Positions 23,424-34,202 of a DNA stretch of 64,000 nt are shown one piece after another (the first letter of the stretch is position 1; each line of letters begins with the position of its first letter). A model generated the notes under the pieces. The model was given only the letters and a program-made list of their open reading frames with translations, searched no databases and was not told the DNA's origin. Source of the stretch: Lasiodiplodia sp. COLG20 (taxonomy: Eukaryota; Ascomycota; Dothideomycetes; Botryosphaeriales; Botryosphaeriaceae); assembly GCA_009801085.1 (NCBI GenBank), contig VNWV01000001.1, forward strand, positions 682,001-746,000, written 5' to 3'. Made by a program: the position numbers and the translations under genes.

Positions 23424-23914
23424 GTTGATGAAATGTTGGGAGATGTGGGATTTGGTCGTGAGTGTTTTGGTGTGAGGGCTCATATTTATTCTCTGCTCCC
23501 AAGTCTTTGTCAGACTGCATGTCTTGGCCGACATGGTGTTGCGCGTCGACCTAAGGGTGTGCACAGGGGGTGAAATAACATATGTGGGTAGTTGACGTTA
23601 TCGTCTAGACGTAAATGTGAATTATTAACTCGACATCTGCGTCCGGAAGATAGCTTCAACTGCCCATGGTATGTTATTTTTGGACAGTAAAATTCCTGAG
23701 GCATAGCTACCCCATGATCGACTGTTCTTCGGCGGCAATACCCCACTGTAAGCTCAATGCTGACAAGGATGACATCCGTCGGCATCCCGCCGGCTACTGC
23801 CGGCATCCCGCGCGCTCTTAAAGCTGCTTACGCGTCTCTTTCGCCTGGACTTTCGTTCGTCCTCTTTTGATTATTATTTTCTGTGATTTGAAGACCCCAC
23901 ATCCGACCACAACC
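23424..23914. other. Divergent promoter region containing a palindromic element
   Basis: 491 bp between the starts of the uncharacterised gene (minus) and the zinc finger regulator (plus). It contains copy 2 of the palindromic element at 23573-23679. A short direct repeat, GGCATCCCG twice near 23781-23811, is also present. Confidence 0.55.
23573..23679. repeat. MITE-like palindromic element, copy 2 (most complete)
   Basis: The left end AAATAACATATGTGGGTAG and the right end CCCATGGTATGTTATTT are inverted copies. Arms of about 45-48 nt match at roughly four positions in five, leaving only a short AT-rich centre (GAATTATTAA). Inner motifs TATCGTCTAGACGT and CGTCCGGAAGATAGCTTCAAC pair with each other. 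It lies about 150 bp upstream of the start at 23423 and about 235 bp upstream of the start at 23915. Confidence 0.8.
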
Positions 23915-25421
23915 ATGTCTTCTTCCGAGGTATCGGCATCCCGCCAGCAGCCGATTCGGAATTTCCGCTGCACGGAACCCGGCTGCGGCGCTAGCTACGT
24001 ACGGAAAGAGCACCTCAACCGTCACCGCAGACAGCACCAACAGCAATCCCAAGTTTTTTGCGAGCATTGTGGCCATTCTTTCTCCAGGAGGTATGTTGCT
24101 CATCAGACTCCGCCGCTGTCAGTCTGACAGGGAAACGCAGTGACATTCTTCGTCGGCATCAAAAACTGTACCATGATGATGTCACCGTCGGCCGTTCTAG
24201 GGCTATCCAAGCCTGCGACTACTGTCACTCCCGAAGGACTCGGTGTAAAGGAACATCGCCTTGCGATGCGTGCTTGGACCGCGGCATCCCGTGCACATTC
24301 AGCCGAGGAAAATACCAAGCCGATGTGGAGACGGACAGCAGTGACACCGCCCAAGTTTCGAATCAGCACACATCTGCAACTTCGACCATCGATGCCCTAC
24401 GTCCGCTACCAACAGAGGTATCGCTTGAGGGAAATGTCCATCTGTGGGATATTTTGCAGCAGTATGAGCGGGATTATGGCCGTTTACAGACCACGCCCAT
24501 CCCGGGGGAGGTGGAAATGACAGATGCATCCGAAGAGAGGACTGCACGCCGGCAGCCCCCGGGCTCAGTGAGTGAACTGGATGTCCAACGACATGTCGAC
24601 GTCTACTTCGCGAAGTTCCATGACAAGTGGCCGCTGCTCCATCGACCGTCGTTTCGTCCCGAAACCGAGCCCCAGTTTCTCGTACTCTCAATGGTCATGA
24701 TCAGCCTGTGGATAAGCGGTGATAGTACAGCTCAAAATGCTGCAGTCAGAATCCACGAGCGGTTTTTGGTGTTGTTGCAGGAACAGAAGGTACGTACTTT
24801 GCAATCTCGCTCGACCCTTGCATCTCGTCTAAATCGCGATAGGACAAATGGGACACGACGCAACCAACATTAAAGAACGGAAATGCCACGTGGCCCATGG
24901 GCATCTATCAAAGCATCCTCTTGCATATTATCTTCGCGACAATGCGTAGTAGTGCTGAAGGAAAGCCAAGCAGCTCGAGCCTACGCCTTCCCCTGGCCAT
25001 CCACGAGCTTTTGGAGTCCGTGCTGAGGAGCTGCTTGCGGCTGGGTGTCTTCCACTACCCCAAGATGCTTGAACAATACAACCACATCGACTTTGCATTT
25101 CTGACTTGGGTCCGTGTCGAGGAAGTTAAGCGATTCGCTCTCCTCCTATTTAGAGTTTGGAGGCTGTGCTATGGGATTCCTTTGAAGAGAGAGCCAGGCA
25201 TAGACTACTGCCCTCATTTCACGCTATTAGATCTCCGCTTCCCTCTGCCGGAGAGCAAATACCTCTGGGAAGCCGAGGCCATAAGAGAGCTAGTCTCTCG
25301 GCGGGACAAGGAGGTAAGGGAAAGGAGCGGCGTGAGGGAAGAAGAGCAGTTTTGGATCTCCAATTTAGGGATTGATGACCTTCAGGCATCCAAGAACTGG
25401 CAGGATCTGCCCATGGAGTAG
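23915..25421 (+). CDS. Dual C2H2 / Zn2Cys6 transcription factor
   Basis: Exons 23915-24090, 24141-24789 and 24843-25421 give 467 residues. Two C2H2 fingers come first: FRCTEPGCGASYVRKEHLNR..H, and VFCEHCGHSFSRSDILRRHQ, the second formed across intron 1. A complete Zn2Cys6 cluster follows directly (CDYCHSRRTRCKGTSPCDAC then LDRGIPC; spacing C-x2-C-x6-C-x5-C-x2-C-x6-C). Further on, SVSELDVQRHVDVYFAKFHDKWPLLHRPSF is the start of the fungal-specific transcription factor domain; it is interrupted by intron 2 and continues as MGIYQSILLHIIFATMRSS. This combination is a known fungal class of nuclear DNA-binding regulators. The protein is shorter than many such factors, so the C-terminal activation part may be reduced. 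The target may include the divergently transcribed neighbour at 22578-23423. Confidence 0.9.
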
Positions 25422-26144
25422 ATGTCGGGGTGGGGAGGGCGCTGACGTGAGCCGGACGGTAGACGTAGCACGAGAGCAATAGAGTCTAACATCGAACGCC
25501 TACGCGTGAATGGTTCCCTTTTGGTCGACAGCCAGGCAGCATGCATAGTCAGCTGAAGCAGCTTGGCGTGGCGATAAAGCGTTGGGAATGGTCCACGCAG
25601 CGGCGCTCGATGTTAACCCTTTCTGGCAATGTTCGCGCCTAGCGCACACACACAGCAGGGATATCCTCCGTCCAAGCTCCCCACGGCTGTTGCGCATACA
25701 AAAGCATCAGGTCCATCAGCATTTCATCATCTCGACTCTTCTGGACTTTGGCTTCTGCCTTCCAGAATGCTTCTTTGCTTGTCCAAGCTGACCCAACCCT
25801 TCATTTGCTCGCCTCTTCGACGCCTAGACCGTTCAACACAACGCGAATATCCGAGAGCCACGTCTTGGCCCAAGAGTTCCGTCTTGCTACTACGCGTCGT
25901 CTTGTACACCGCTTCGCGGATGTGTCTCAACCGTTACAGCGCCGATGCCTTTTACTTCGTCGAACGGCCCGAATAATGCCACCGATAACGTTAGGGGCGG
26001 GAGGATACCTTGGCGATGGGCGTCATGATCGAACGGTCCTCGGGCTTTGCGCAGGCCCTCATGTGAAGAACGAGGGGTGTTCTTTCATGAACGAAGGGGA
26101 CCGGCAATACTGGTTATAGAAAAGGGGTTTCGTGATATTCATTA
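25422..26144. other. Intergenic, convergent 3' ends
   Basis: 723 bp between the stops of two regulator genes. Overlapping open frames at 25582-26119 carry no recognisable features. Nothing else seen. Confidence 0.5.
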
Positions 26145-27708
26145 TCACAACGAACCAGAGCTGCCGACAAGGCTTAACTGCGATTGGGTCGAGGAAATGC
26201 TCTGCAGATAAGTCAGGCCGTCCCTTAAAAACGTGCCTGCCGCGTACCCTTTGGCTATGATGGAGTTGTACAGGGCCACGATGCGCTCTCTCACGCCAAA
26301 GTCATTGACCTCAAGTGAAAGACTCAGCAGCATCGGGAGCAGCGAGAAAACCTCGAAGTCGACGACAGCGATGCGCTTCTCAATGGCGTCCAGGCGCGTT
26401 GGCCAAGGCAAACCTGTATCCGCAGAATCGACCAGCGGTCGGACGGCGTCAGGGTCAAAGCTGCTCCATGCTTCATCGGCATACAGCGAGGCTATGCTGA
26501 TGGCGCACGCGTGGTACCAAGCCGGTGCGATACTGCTCCAGTACTTGGGGTCCGTCGTTGCTTGGGCGTTTTCGCTCATGGCAATGGCGAGGCGCTGCAG
26601 CTCTTCGAGGGCAACAAGACCTTGTTGCACCAACTGCTCACCGCACGGGTAACAATGCAGCGTGTCACCTCCGGCCGGATCCTGCCCACAGTGCGGACAA
26701 GCCTCTGCGAAGTTGACGACTCGACTCAACCAACGCGGCACTCTAGGAATGGTCAATAAAAAGGGCTGCGGATGGGGCGACATGGAACATACCGTGAGTG
26801 CAACGAAGAAAAAAGGGAGAGAAACTTCACGACGTGGTAGAAGACAAGCTGCTCGGCCGACGAGGTTTCGGGAGGCGGTGGAGTCATGGGGCATGAGGCA
26901 GGCTCTTCCCTGGTGTACAGGGCTCGGCCGGTATCCAAGTAATTGTAGAGGACGAGCAGCCAGTTGTTCTCAGGACAACTGTTCGCAACACATTTGGCTA
27001 TGATGCGTGCGGAGACGGTGTTCATGACTGTGAAGAAGCCAAGACCACTGGACTCGTACAAGAACTAGGACTCGATTATTATCGGCGTGAACGGACGGGG
27101 TTCCTCGTTTCTTACCTCGAATATAGCCAGAAGTAGACTGAATAACAGGTGGCTGAAGGGATCATCAGCATCGATGTGCAGCACGCTGTGTAAGCTGCGG
27201 CGGGTGTTTGCGAAGGTGTGGAAGTAGTTAGCGGCAGGGTTTTGGCGCTTTGTTGACACCAGAGCGCCGATTGCGGCAGCAACAGCCTTCACAGGACCAG
27301 AGCGGCATAGATACGGGCGGAGAGCGGTAGGACTGAACTGCAAGCTGATGGGCGAGTGGGGTTCGGGGCCTACGAAGGCGAAGAAGGCTTCAAGTGAGGC
27401 CGTCTCGTCAAGCGAAGGATGCGGCGTAGTGAGTTCGGGCAGGTAGTGGAGGAAGGTAGGCTGCTGGCGCTGCGACGACACAACGGCCTCGGTGCACTGC
27501 ACGCGGCGCACGCGGCAGGTGGAACATGGACGTTGGCCATCGCACTGCAGGCAGAGTCATCAGCTAGAGGATGGGGAAAGGGGGCAAGGGAGCGGGACGG
27601 CCCGCGGTGGCTGAGGACCTTTGTGCGAGCGCGGCGGCAGTTCTTACAGCGGTGGCTCTGCAGCCTTTTATCGCGGGGGCCGAGTGCCCTTGCCCTGTGT
27701 GGTGGCAT
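26145..27708 (-). CDS. Zn2Cys6 transcription factor
   Basis: Four exons (27708-27619, 27544-27116, 27064-26793, 26742-26145) give 462 residues. The Zn2Cys6 cluster is assembled across intron 1: CKNCRRARTK from exon 1 joins CDGQRPCSTCRVRRVQC from exon 2, giving perfect C-x2-C-x6-C-x5-C-x2-C-x6-C spacing. The donor of that intron (GTCCTC) is unusual, but the zinc cluster leaves little doubt. The rest has no strong match to the common fungal transcription factor domain. Helical stretches such as PFSHLLFSLLLAIFE and ALYNSIIAKGYAAGTFLRDG suggest a regulatory region. In exon 4 a second cysteine motif, CPHCGQDPAGGDTLHCYPCG (C-x2-C-x11-C-x2-C), could bind another zinc. The gene is divergent from the D-lactate dehydrogenase gene across 940 bp, so regulation of that gene is possible but unproven. 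Confidence 0.85.
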
Positions 27709-28648
27709 CGTGTGGTAATAGGCGGCGCGACTTTCCGATGCGAGGGTGGTTGTGGCAATTCTCGGTCGGCCAACGTGACCCGATTCTCTGAGCACGGGAA
27801 ACAAGAGGGAGCGGATTGATCCGGGCCAGCAACGGATCAATCCGGTAAGCAACAAGTGGAACGACCCGACCTTGGAGGCTATTTCGGCCAGCTCAGTCAC
27901 TTCGGGCTATTCGGCTTTTAGGACGGCGTCGAATGCGCACGCATGTTGGAAATGTCGCTGCAGCCCCGGCTGAGGCTTCGAGAGCCAGAGAGAGGCTTCG
28001 AGATGGCGGGCGTGAGCCAGTGTTGGTGTGTGGTAGCCGAGTTGTGAACTAGTACCCACTAGTTTGCCTATTCGCAAGACCCGTCCAATCAGAGCCGGCC
28101 TAATTCTCTGACTGATCGACTAAGTACTTGGAGACACGATTACTCAACGACCAATGACAGCCTGTCAATCCGACTATACAGTATATAGAGGGCTAGCGCG
28201 AAGATCCAGACGAGGGTGTGCAATCGTTACATTTACACGGTAGCGTCGACCAATGAAACTTCTCGCCAGCCTTCAACTGGAATACTCCTCTGTACTGCCT
28301 TCACTACCCTTGCCTGTTTGGTACCGACCTACCTACCTCATGGAGCGATCCATCTGTGGACCTAACGACCGTTATCATCGCCTTGCATTGGTGATCGGAG
28401 GTGATCAAGGTCTAAGATTGCACGACGCTGGATGGTGGTGAATGAGCAGTCATGTGTTCCCTGCTTCGAGTGGACGCGCCTTCCCCGCGCGAGCGAATGA
28501 CGTAAGCGAGTGCCGACGCCTTCTGTGCGACTGATTGACCAACTACACAGCTCACCTCAGCTATTTCTCTTGACTTGACCTCAGCTGACAATGCCGACAT
28601 AAAACCAAACCGTCAGATCAATTTTCACTCGTCTCCCAGATTAACATC
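27709..28648. other. Divergent promoter region between regulator and DLD
   Basis: 940 bp between two divergent starts. A direct repeat, GAGGCTTCGAGA, occurs twice near 27971-28003, and a TATA-like run (CAGTATATAGAG) lies near 28179-28190. No gene recognised. Confidence 0.5.
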
Positions 28649-30385
28649 ATGTTCCGGCTCACGAGGTCGCTAAGGCGGCCTTTGAGCCAAAGCTTACCCT
28701 CAACTTTAAAGTCGCATACGCGGATAAGGTCAATCCATGCCAAGCCAGCCGTTCGACACGCCTGGACAGCTGGTGGCATTTTCTTGCTCATGTCAATAAC
28801 GACCTTCCTCGGATACAAAGCAGGCCTCAAAGACGCTACCCCACTTTCCCCCACTGTACAGCCAAAGTATGCATCCAAGAAAGAAATGGAAACGGCCATC
28901 CAAGAGCTGAGGACCCTTCTCGGACGAGATGCCATTAGTGTTGACCCAGACGATCTACATCGCCACGGATACTCCGATTGGTCCACCACCAACGTCGATA
29001 CGCTTCCAACAGCTGTCGTCTATCCCACTTCGACCCTCGAGGTTTCTCAGATTGCGAAAATCTGTGCTAAATACAAAATTCCCATCATCCCCTACTCTGG
29101 TGGCACTTCGGTCGAGGGCCAGTTCACCGCCCCCGTCGGCGGCTTCAGCATCGACTTTGCCAACATGGACAAGATTCTCGCCATCAACGACGACGACCTC
29201 GATGTAGTAGTCCAGCCCTCGGTACCGTGGATCGAACTTAACGAGCACCTCAAGCCCGCCGGACTTTTCTTCCCTGTCGATCCAGGTCCGGGTGCCCGCA
29301 TCGGCGGCATGGTCAGCACTAGCTGCTCTGGCACCAACGCTGTGCGCTATGGAACCATGAAGGACTGGGTCGTCAACCTTACCGTCGTTCTCGCCGACGG
29401 CCGTGTTATCAAGACGCGCCGTCGGCCCCGCAAGACGGCTGCCGGCTACAACCTAACTGGCCTGTTTGTGGGCGCCGAAGGCACCCTCGGCATCGTCACC
29501 GAGATCACGCTGCGGCTGACAGTGCTCCCGCAGGAGACGAGCGTCGCTGTCGTTACCTTCCCTACCATTCGTGACGCGGCAGCCGCGGCATCGAACGTCA
29601 TGCGTGCTGGCGTGCCTGTCGCAGCTATGGAGATGATGGACGATGTGCAGATGGGCGTTATAAACAAGGTCGGATCTACGAAGCGTAAGTGGAAAGAGGT
29701 GCCGACCGTGTTCTTCAAGTTCTCGGGTACCAAGGCAGGCGTGAGGGACAATATAGAGACGGTCAAAGCTATCACCAAGTCGAATATGGGCGGCGATTTT
29801 CAGTTTGCTGCAAACCAGGCCGAGCAGACAGAGCTGTGGAGCGCGAGGAAGGAAGCCCTGTGGAGCATGTTGGCGCTGAAAGGAGAGGATGAGGAGCTGT
29901 GGAGCACCGATGTGGCAGTGCCGTTGAGTCGGTTGGCGGAAATAATGGGTGAGTTTGTCGCGTGTTGGGTGGGTTTGAGAGTTGAGGACTGATGTACCAT
30001 GTTGCAGAGGAGTCAAAGAAGGACATTAGTGGACTTGGTATGTTTGCATCCATGCTGGGGCACGTTGGCGACGGGAATTTCCACTCGGCCATCTTTTACA
30101 ATAAAAAGGACCCGGAGCAGGTGGAGAAGGTCAAGCGGGTCGTGTGCAAGATGGTCGACAGGGCTTTGGAGATGGAAGGCACGTGTACAGGCGAGGTCAG
30201 TCATGCGAGTTTTCTTCAATCGTATTCCTCTGGAAGCTGACTCTGCGTAGCACTCGGTCGGGTTGAGCAAGAAGGCATCGTTGGTGAAGGAACTTGGCCC
30301 GGAGACGATTGGCGTCATGAGGGAGCTGAAGCGGGCTCTGGACCCTCATTCGCTCATGAACCCCGGCAAGATTTTTGACCTTTGA
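28649..30385 (+). CDS. DLD1: Mitochondrial D-lactate dehydrogenase (cytochrome)
   Basis: Oxidises D-lactate to pyruvate and passes electrons to cytochrome c at the inner mitochondrial membrane. Exons 28649-29948, 30008-30195 and 30251-30385 give 540 residues. The N terminus MFRLTRSLRRPLSQSL is an Arg-rich targeting sequence; a membrane segment follows (GGIFLLMSITTFLGYKAGL). The FAD-binding PCMH domain shows IPIIPYSGGTSVEGQ, DPGPGARIGGMVSTSCSG and GLFVGAEGTLGIVTEITLRL. The C-terminal FAD-oxidase domain has GHVGDGNFHSAIF and TGEHSVGLSKK, completed only after splicing. The usual TGEHGVGLGK is altered to HSVGLSKK, a mild change next to a metal-ligand His. The end is HSLMNPGKIFDL. A palindromic element starts about 10 bp after the stop, so it is likely transcribed in the 3' UTR. 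Confidence 0.95.
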
Positions 30386-30395
30386 AGTAAAACCA

Positions 30396-30476
30396 CGACA
30401 TATGTGGGTAGTGGAAGCTATCGTCCGGATGTGAATTTGACATTTTCGTCCGGACGATGGCTTCAACAACCCATGA
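30396..30476. repeat. MITE-like palindromic element, copy 3
   Basis: The left arm ATGTGGGTAGTGGAAGCTAT, then CGTCCGGATGTGAAT, pairs with the right arm CGTCCGGACGATGGCTTCAA, then CAACCCAT. About 81 bp, nearly a perfect hairpin with a very short centre (TTGACATTT). It lies between the convergent DLD and MFS genes. Confidence 0.8.
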
Positions 30477-30594
30477 CTTGAGCGAATATCAATTCACCTT
30501 ACCCATCGGCCCCAATACCTCTCTGCAACTACTTCATTGGGCATGGTCTGAAAAGAAGTTCTTTCATTTCGTCCTCACCAATTGTCTAATACGT

Positions 30595-32225
30595 TCACAG
30601 ACTGTATCTGAACTCAAGGTTTTCTTTATCCGTCAGATCCAAAAATTCGACATTTTCCCGGTGGCTGACAGCCAAACGATCCCGCCTTCTATTTTCCCAG
30701 ACATAGTAAAACCGCAGGATGATGACTACGATAATTGAAAACACATCAGCGACAATGATTGCAATCTTGGCCGGCATGTACTCGGGTTTGTCGCCGTCAC
30801 GGAAGGTCAGAGGCCCGATAATGTTTCCGAGACAGAAACTGATCAACAGCACGGCATTCATGGTGACCTTCTTGGTATGGCCGGCGATGTTGGCTGATAC
30901 ATAGGCGTACATGAGCGGCAAGCCGGCCACAATGCCGTTCATGATGTAAATACCGATCAGCCTACCGACCTTGTTATCGGCAGGCAGAAAGGCAATCTGC
31001 GAGAGCGAAGGTCAGTGCCATGGAATTCAGCAGACACTACGGAATCCGAACTCACCAAACATCCACCCAATACACCAGTTATCTGCGTTACGATGGCCGG
31101 CGGGCTCCTTTGGTTGAAGCGGTTTGCGGTATATGTGGCCAATAAAATTGAAACGATGATGACGGCACCAGCGGGGATGCTCAACAGAGCGGTCGTCTTG
31201 CTATCATAGCCGAAGCCCTTGATGATGGTGGCCTGGAAGCTGCTGGTGGCGGCATTTGGGATATTGCTTGCGACAGTGGCTAGGGCAAGAAGCCAGGTCT
31301 GCGGATCAGTAAAGCACTCGCGCGCTTGGGCCGGCTTGAAGCGCACATTCTCGATGCCCGTCTGGTTGGCGCGCAGCCGCTCGACCGCCCACAGCTTTTC
31401 GGCGTGCGTCAGGCGCGCGCAGGTCATGGGATTGTCGGGCAGCAGCAGCACGACGAGCACACCAACCGCCACCGTGACCAGCCCAACGACCAGGAACATG
31501 ATCTGCCAGCTGTTGAAAGCCGACGACGAGTAGTGCTGGAAGCCGAAGGAGACCAGGGAGCCGATGACGGTGCCCACGCCGGTGCCCAGGTACCACAGCC
31601 CGACCCGCCACGGCTGCTCGTCGCGCTTCTTGTACCACATGCCCGTCACCAGGATCAGTGCCGGCGCCACGGCGCTCTCGAAGACGCCGAGCAGCACGCG
31701 CGTGGTCACCAGTGCGCCGTACGTCTTGCACGCCGCCGTCGCCGCCACCGCCACGCCCCACAGCGTGACCATGGCGCCCAGGTACTTGGCCGTCGGCAGC
31801 CGCTGCATGGCGTAGCCGTGCGGGAACTCGAATGCTAGGTACGAGGCATAGAAGATCCAGGCCAGCGTCGAAAACTGGTCCGTGTTGATGGCCGCGTCCT
31901 CGTAGAGGCCCATGACGGCGGCATAGTTGACTGAGGTCTGGTATTAGCGTTGATGAATCCCATATAGAAACTGGTGAGTCGTACTCAACGTCTTGTCCAG
32001 GTACTGCAGGCAGTAGCAGCACCACATGAGCGGAATGATCATCCAATCGATCTTGCGCACCAGGGCTTTCTCGTCAACGACGTCAGAGAGTTCGCCGGCA
32101 TTCGTGGCCTCGGCGGCGAGGAACTTGAGTGCCTCGTCGCCATCTCCTTTGGCGACGGCGGCTTTGACCTTGTCGTCATCTTGCACGGAATGCGCTTCGA
32201 CATCTTGTTTGGAGTCTGAGACCAT
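30595..32225 (-). CDS. MFS transporter, allantoate/nicotinate-type (DHA/ACS family)
   Basis: Exons 32225-31985, 31930-31056 and 30996-30595 give 505 residues. After a hydrophilic, acidic N terminus of about 55 residues comes KIDWMIIPLMWCCYCLQYLDKTLINYAAVMG, the first membrane segment and the conserved loop start of the Dal5/TNA1-like anion:cation symporters. TRVLLGVFESAVAPALIL and WYLGTGVGTVIGSLVSF follow, then a central cytosolic loop (PDNPMTCARLTHAEK...), and six more membrane segments ending EYMPAKIAIIVADVFSIIVV and a charged tail. About twelve segments can be counted. This family takes up organic anions such as allantoate, nicotinate, pantothenate or small carboxylates at the plasma membrane; the substrate here cannot be told. 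It is convergent with DLD1, so they share no promoter. Confidence 0.9.
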
Positions 32226-32912
32226 TGTAGCCCGGATCCAAGCATGGAATAGAAGAAAGAGTATCAAGCGGATGCGACAAGAGCAATGGTGCGTCAAGAC
32301 CTCTAATATGATCACTGATGTTATTTTGAACCTCAATTGTCCCGCTTGAACCCCAGTCTTTTCTCCCCACTTATGTCTACGGATGTGGGTATTTGGGTGA
32401 TATCTTATCAGAAGCTCACCCATTTCGTCATGGATGCTTGTCTTATCGCATGAGCGCGGGGCAACCATTGAACAGCCGAAGTGCGCATATACAAAAGCTT
32501 CACAATGGTTGACAGAAATCCTGAGCCGTCTGTGCCATATGAAAGTTACACTCTTCATTTATGGGCAAATGAGGCAAATCCCAGAACGCTAGAACAAATG
32601 GGTAAATTTAAGTTTCTTTACCAAAATCGATTACCCATGATATGATCAAAAACAAAAGAATTCACGCCAACCTGCGGTTGCGGAGCAATGTAGATCTCCA
32701 CTACGTTATCAGGATATCCTGGGGCTGGGGAAAGATGCTGGGGTGGAGACTCGAAACACCTTTTCGCTTATCTAACCCGGACGAGAAGGTGCTTATTAGT
32801 CCATGTTTGGTCGGCGGTGGCAAACTCATGGCCGAACAAGTGTTTTATGCATACAACATTGCCACTACAAGTGCATGATACTTCAAACATTCTTTCTGGA
32901 CAAAGCAATATT
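32226..32912. other. AT-rich intergenic region
   Basis: 687 bp between the MFS start and the F-box protein stop. A small inverted repeat, ATGGGTAA at 32598-32605 and TTACCCAT at 32631-32638, flanks a nested GGTAAA/TTTACC pair. It is too short to assign to the palindromic family. No gene recognised. Confidence 0.5.
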
Positions 32913-34202
32913 CTATGGGAAATACACCGCAACCCCGTTTGACTGAAGTACCTCGACTAAATGTTGAGTGAGCTCGAGCTCGAGTGGAAGGCGGTTCATC
33001 GATGAGCCATGAGAACCTATGGAGATGTGAACCTCACTTAGCTGGGGACAACAGAAATGTTTGTGCTGGGCTAGTTCAGCAATGTACGCAACCAACTGTT
33101 TCGTTTCGGAGCTTGGCTCCCTGCTGTCCCAGTCGCCCCACCAGAAATCTCGGTCCAACTTCAGGACGAGGACCTGAATGCTGGGAGGCAAGCGTGTGTG
33201 GAGTGGCGGAGCGTGGTCGTAGGAATCCGGTGTTTGAGGGTCATCGCTATCAGAAAATTCCATCAACATGGCCAGTGGGATACCCAGGCGGGACAGCTTG
33301 GTGAACGGTCGGAAGCCATCGTCCTGGAGCGGTTCGCCTAGCCACCCACCGCCATGATCAAAAATATCGACGTTCAAGTCTTGGAGGCAGTGCTCTACGG
33401 GCGACAGTGCTTTCCGGATGTTGAGGAAACTGATGGAGCCAGAGTCAAAAGCATATCGATTCAACCCATCTGCCAAGTCCATCCCAAAATCAAGAACCTG
33501 AAGGTCTTTGGGCCAACTTAGAAGGTGTGCGATCTCTGGGCTTACAGGCCCGCATTGGACGAATCTCAGGCTCGTAACATTGGACGTCCCGGGCTGGCGG
33601 CAATGCTCGGGTACGGTGCAGTTCAGACGAAGCATTTGAAGCAGCCCCACCTGCCTGAGGGACGGAATCTGAAACAGCCTCAGCAACTTCGCAAAGTCCG
33701 GGTCATTGTAAAGGCAGTCGGTAATAGGTATATCCAAAGAATTCAGGCGGTCCACACCGAATGGAACGAGCGAGTCCAGGCGTGGAATTGACATGTGGAG
33801 GTTTTTGAGTACCGCCGACTCGGCCAGCAAGTTCGCCGTCTCCTTCACGAGCTCGTTGAGCTGGAGCTCTTCAACTGTTTCGAAGCGCTCCGGCTCCTTC
33901 CAGCAGCAAGGAGTGCCGTTGGTAGTCCAGCGCAGTCGCACGTTTTGGACTGCCGACCGCCATCCCGGCCAGACGGAGAGAGATTGCCGAAACATTCCTA
34001 ACTTGTAAATTCGTGTCCCAGAGCGCCTCAAATTGTGCCTGCTGCCGTGGGCAAAGTAGAGCGAGCGGTAAAGGTATTTGCGGGCCTCTTCATGGCAGCC
34101 ATGGGAAACGAGTGCGAGACTTTTCAGAGTCTCCGGTGGACAGTATCGCATGATATTTGCCCACAGCTCCACGGGAAATACTGGCGCGCGATCGCGAGTC
34201 AT
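32913..34202 (-). CDS. F-box-like domain protein
   Basis: A single exon of 429 residues starting at the ATG at 34202; the longer open frame upstream begins with TTG, not ATG. Near the N terminus, APVFPVELWANIMRYCPPET followed by LKSLALVSHGCHEEARKYLYRSL is the F-box pattern that binds Skp1 in SCF ubiquitin ligases. The remainder has leucine-rich-repeat-like segments, for example ETVEELQLNELVKETANLL, LKNLHMSIPRLDSL and LQVLDFGMDLADGL, expected to bind a substrate. Fungal genomes carry large, fast-evolving families of this type and the substrate cannot be predicted. No nuclear or membrane targeting is visible. Upstream lies a palindromic element, about 165 bp from the start. Confidence 0.8.
   Translation of the reverse strand: MTRDRAPVFPVELWANIMRYCPPETLKSLALVSHGCHEEARKYLYRSLYFAHGSRHNLRRSGTRIYKLGMFRQSLSVWPGWRSAVQNVRLRWTTNGTPCCWKEPERFETVEELQLNELVKETANLLAESAVLKNLHMSIPRLDSLVPFGVDRLNSLDIPITDCLYNDPDFAKLLRLFQIPSLRQVGLLQMLRLNCTVPEHCRQPGTSNVTSLRFVQCGPVSPEIAHLLSWPKDLQVLDFGMDLADGLNRYAFDSGSISFLNIRKALSPVEHCLQDLNVDIFDHGGGWLGEPLQDDGFRPFTKLSRLGIPLAMLMEFSDSDDPQTPDSYDHAPPLHTRLPPSIQVLVLKLDRDFWWGDWDSREPSSETKQLVAYIAELAQHKHFCCPQLSEVHISIGSHGSSMNRLPLELELTQHLVEVLQSNGVAVYFP

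Noticed and set aside
22593..23573. 326-codon plus-strand frame rich in G, R and V
   Set aside because: Antisense composition artefact. The minus-strand frame has a better start context and balanced amino acid use, though that gene is itself uncharacterised.
32376..32440. Possible fifth copy of the palindromic element (ATGTGGGTATTTGGGTGA...)
   Set aside because: It shares only the ATGTGGGTA word; the inner CGTCCGGACG and GCTTCAAC arms are missing.
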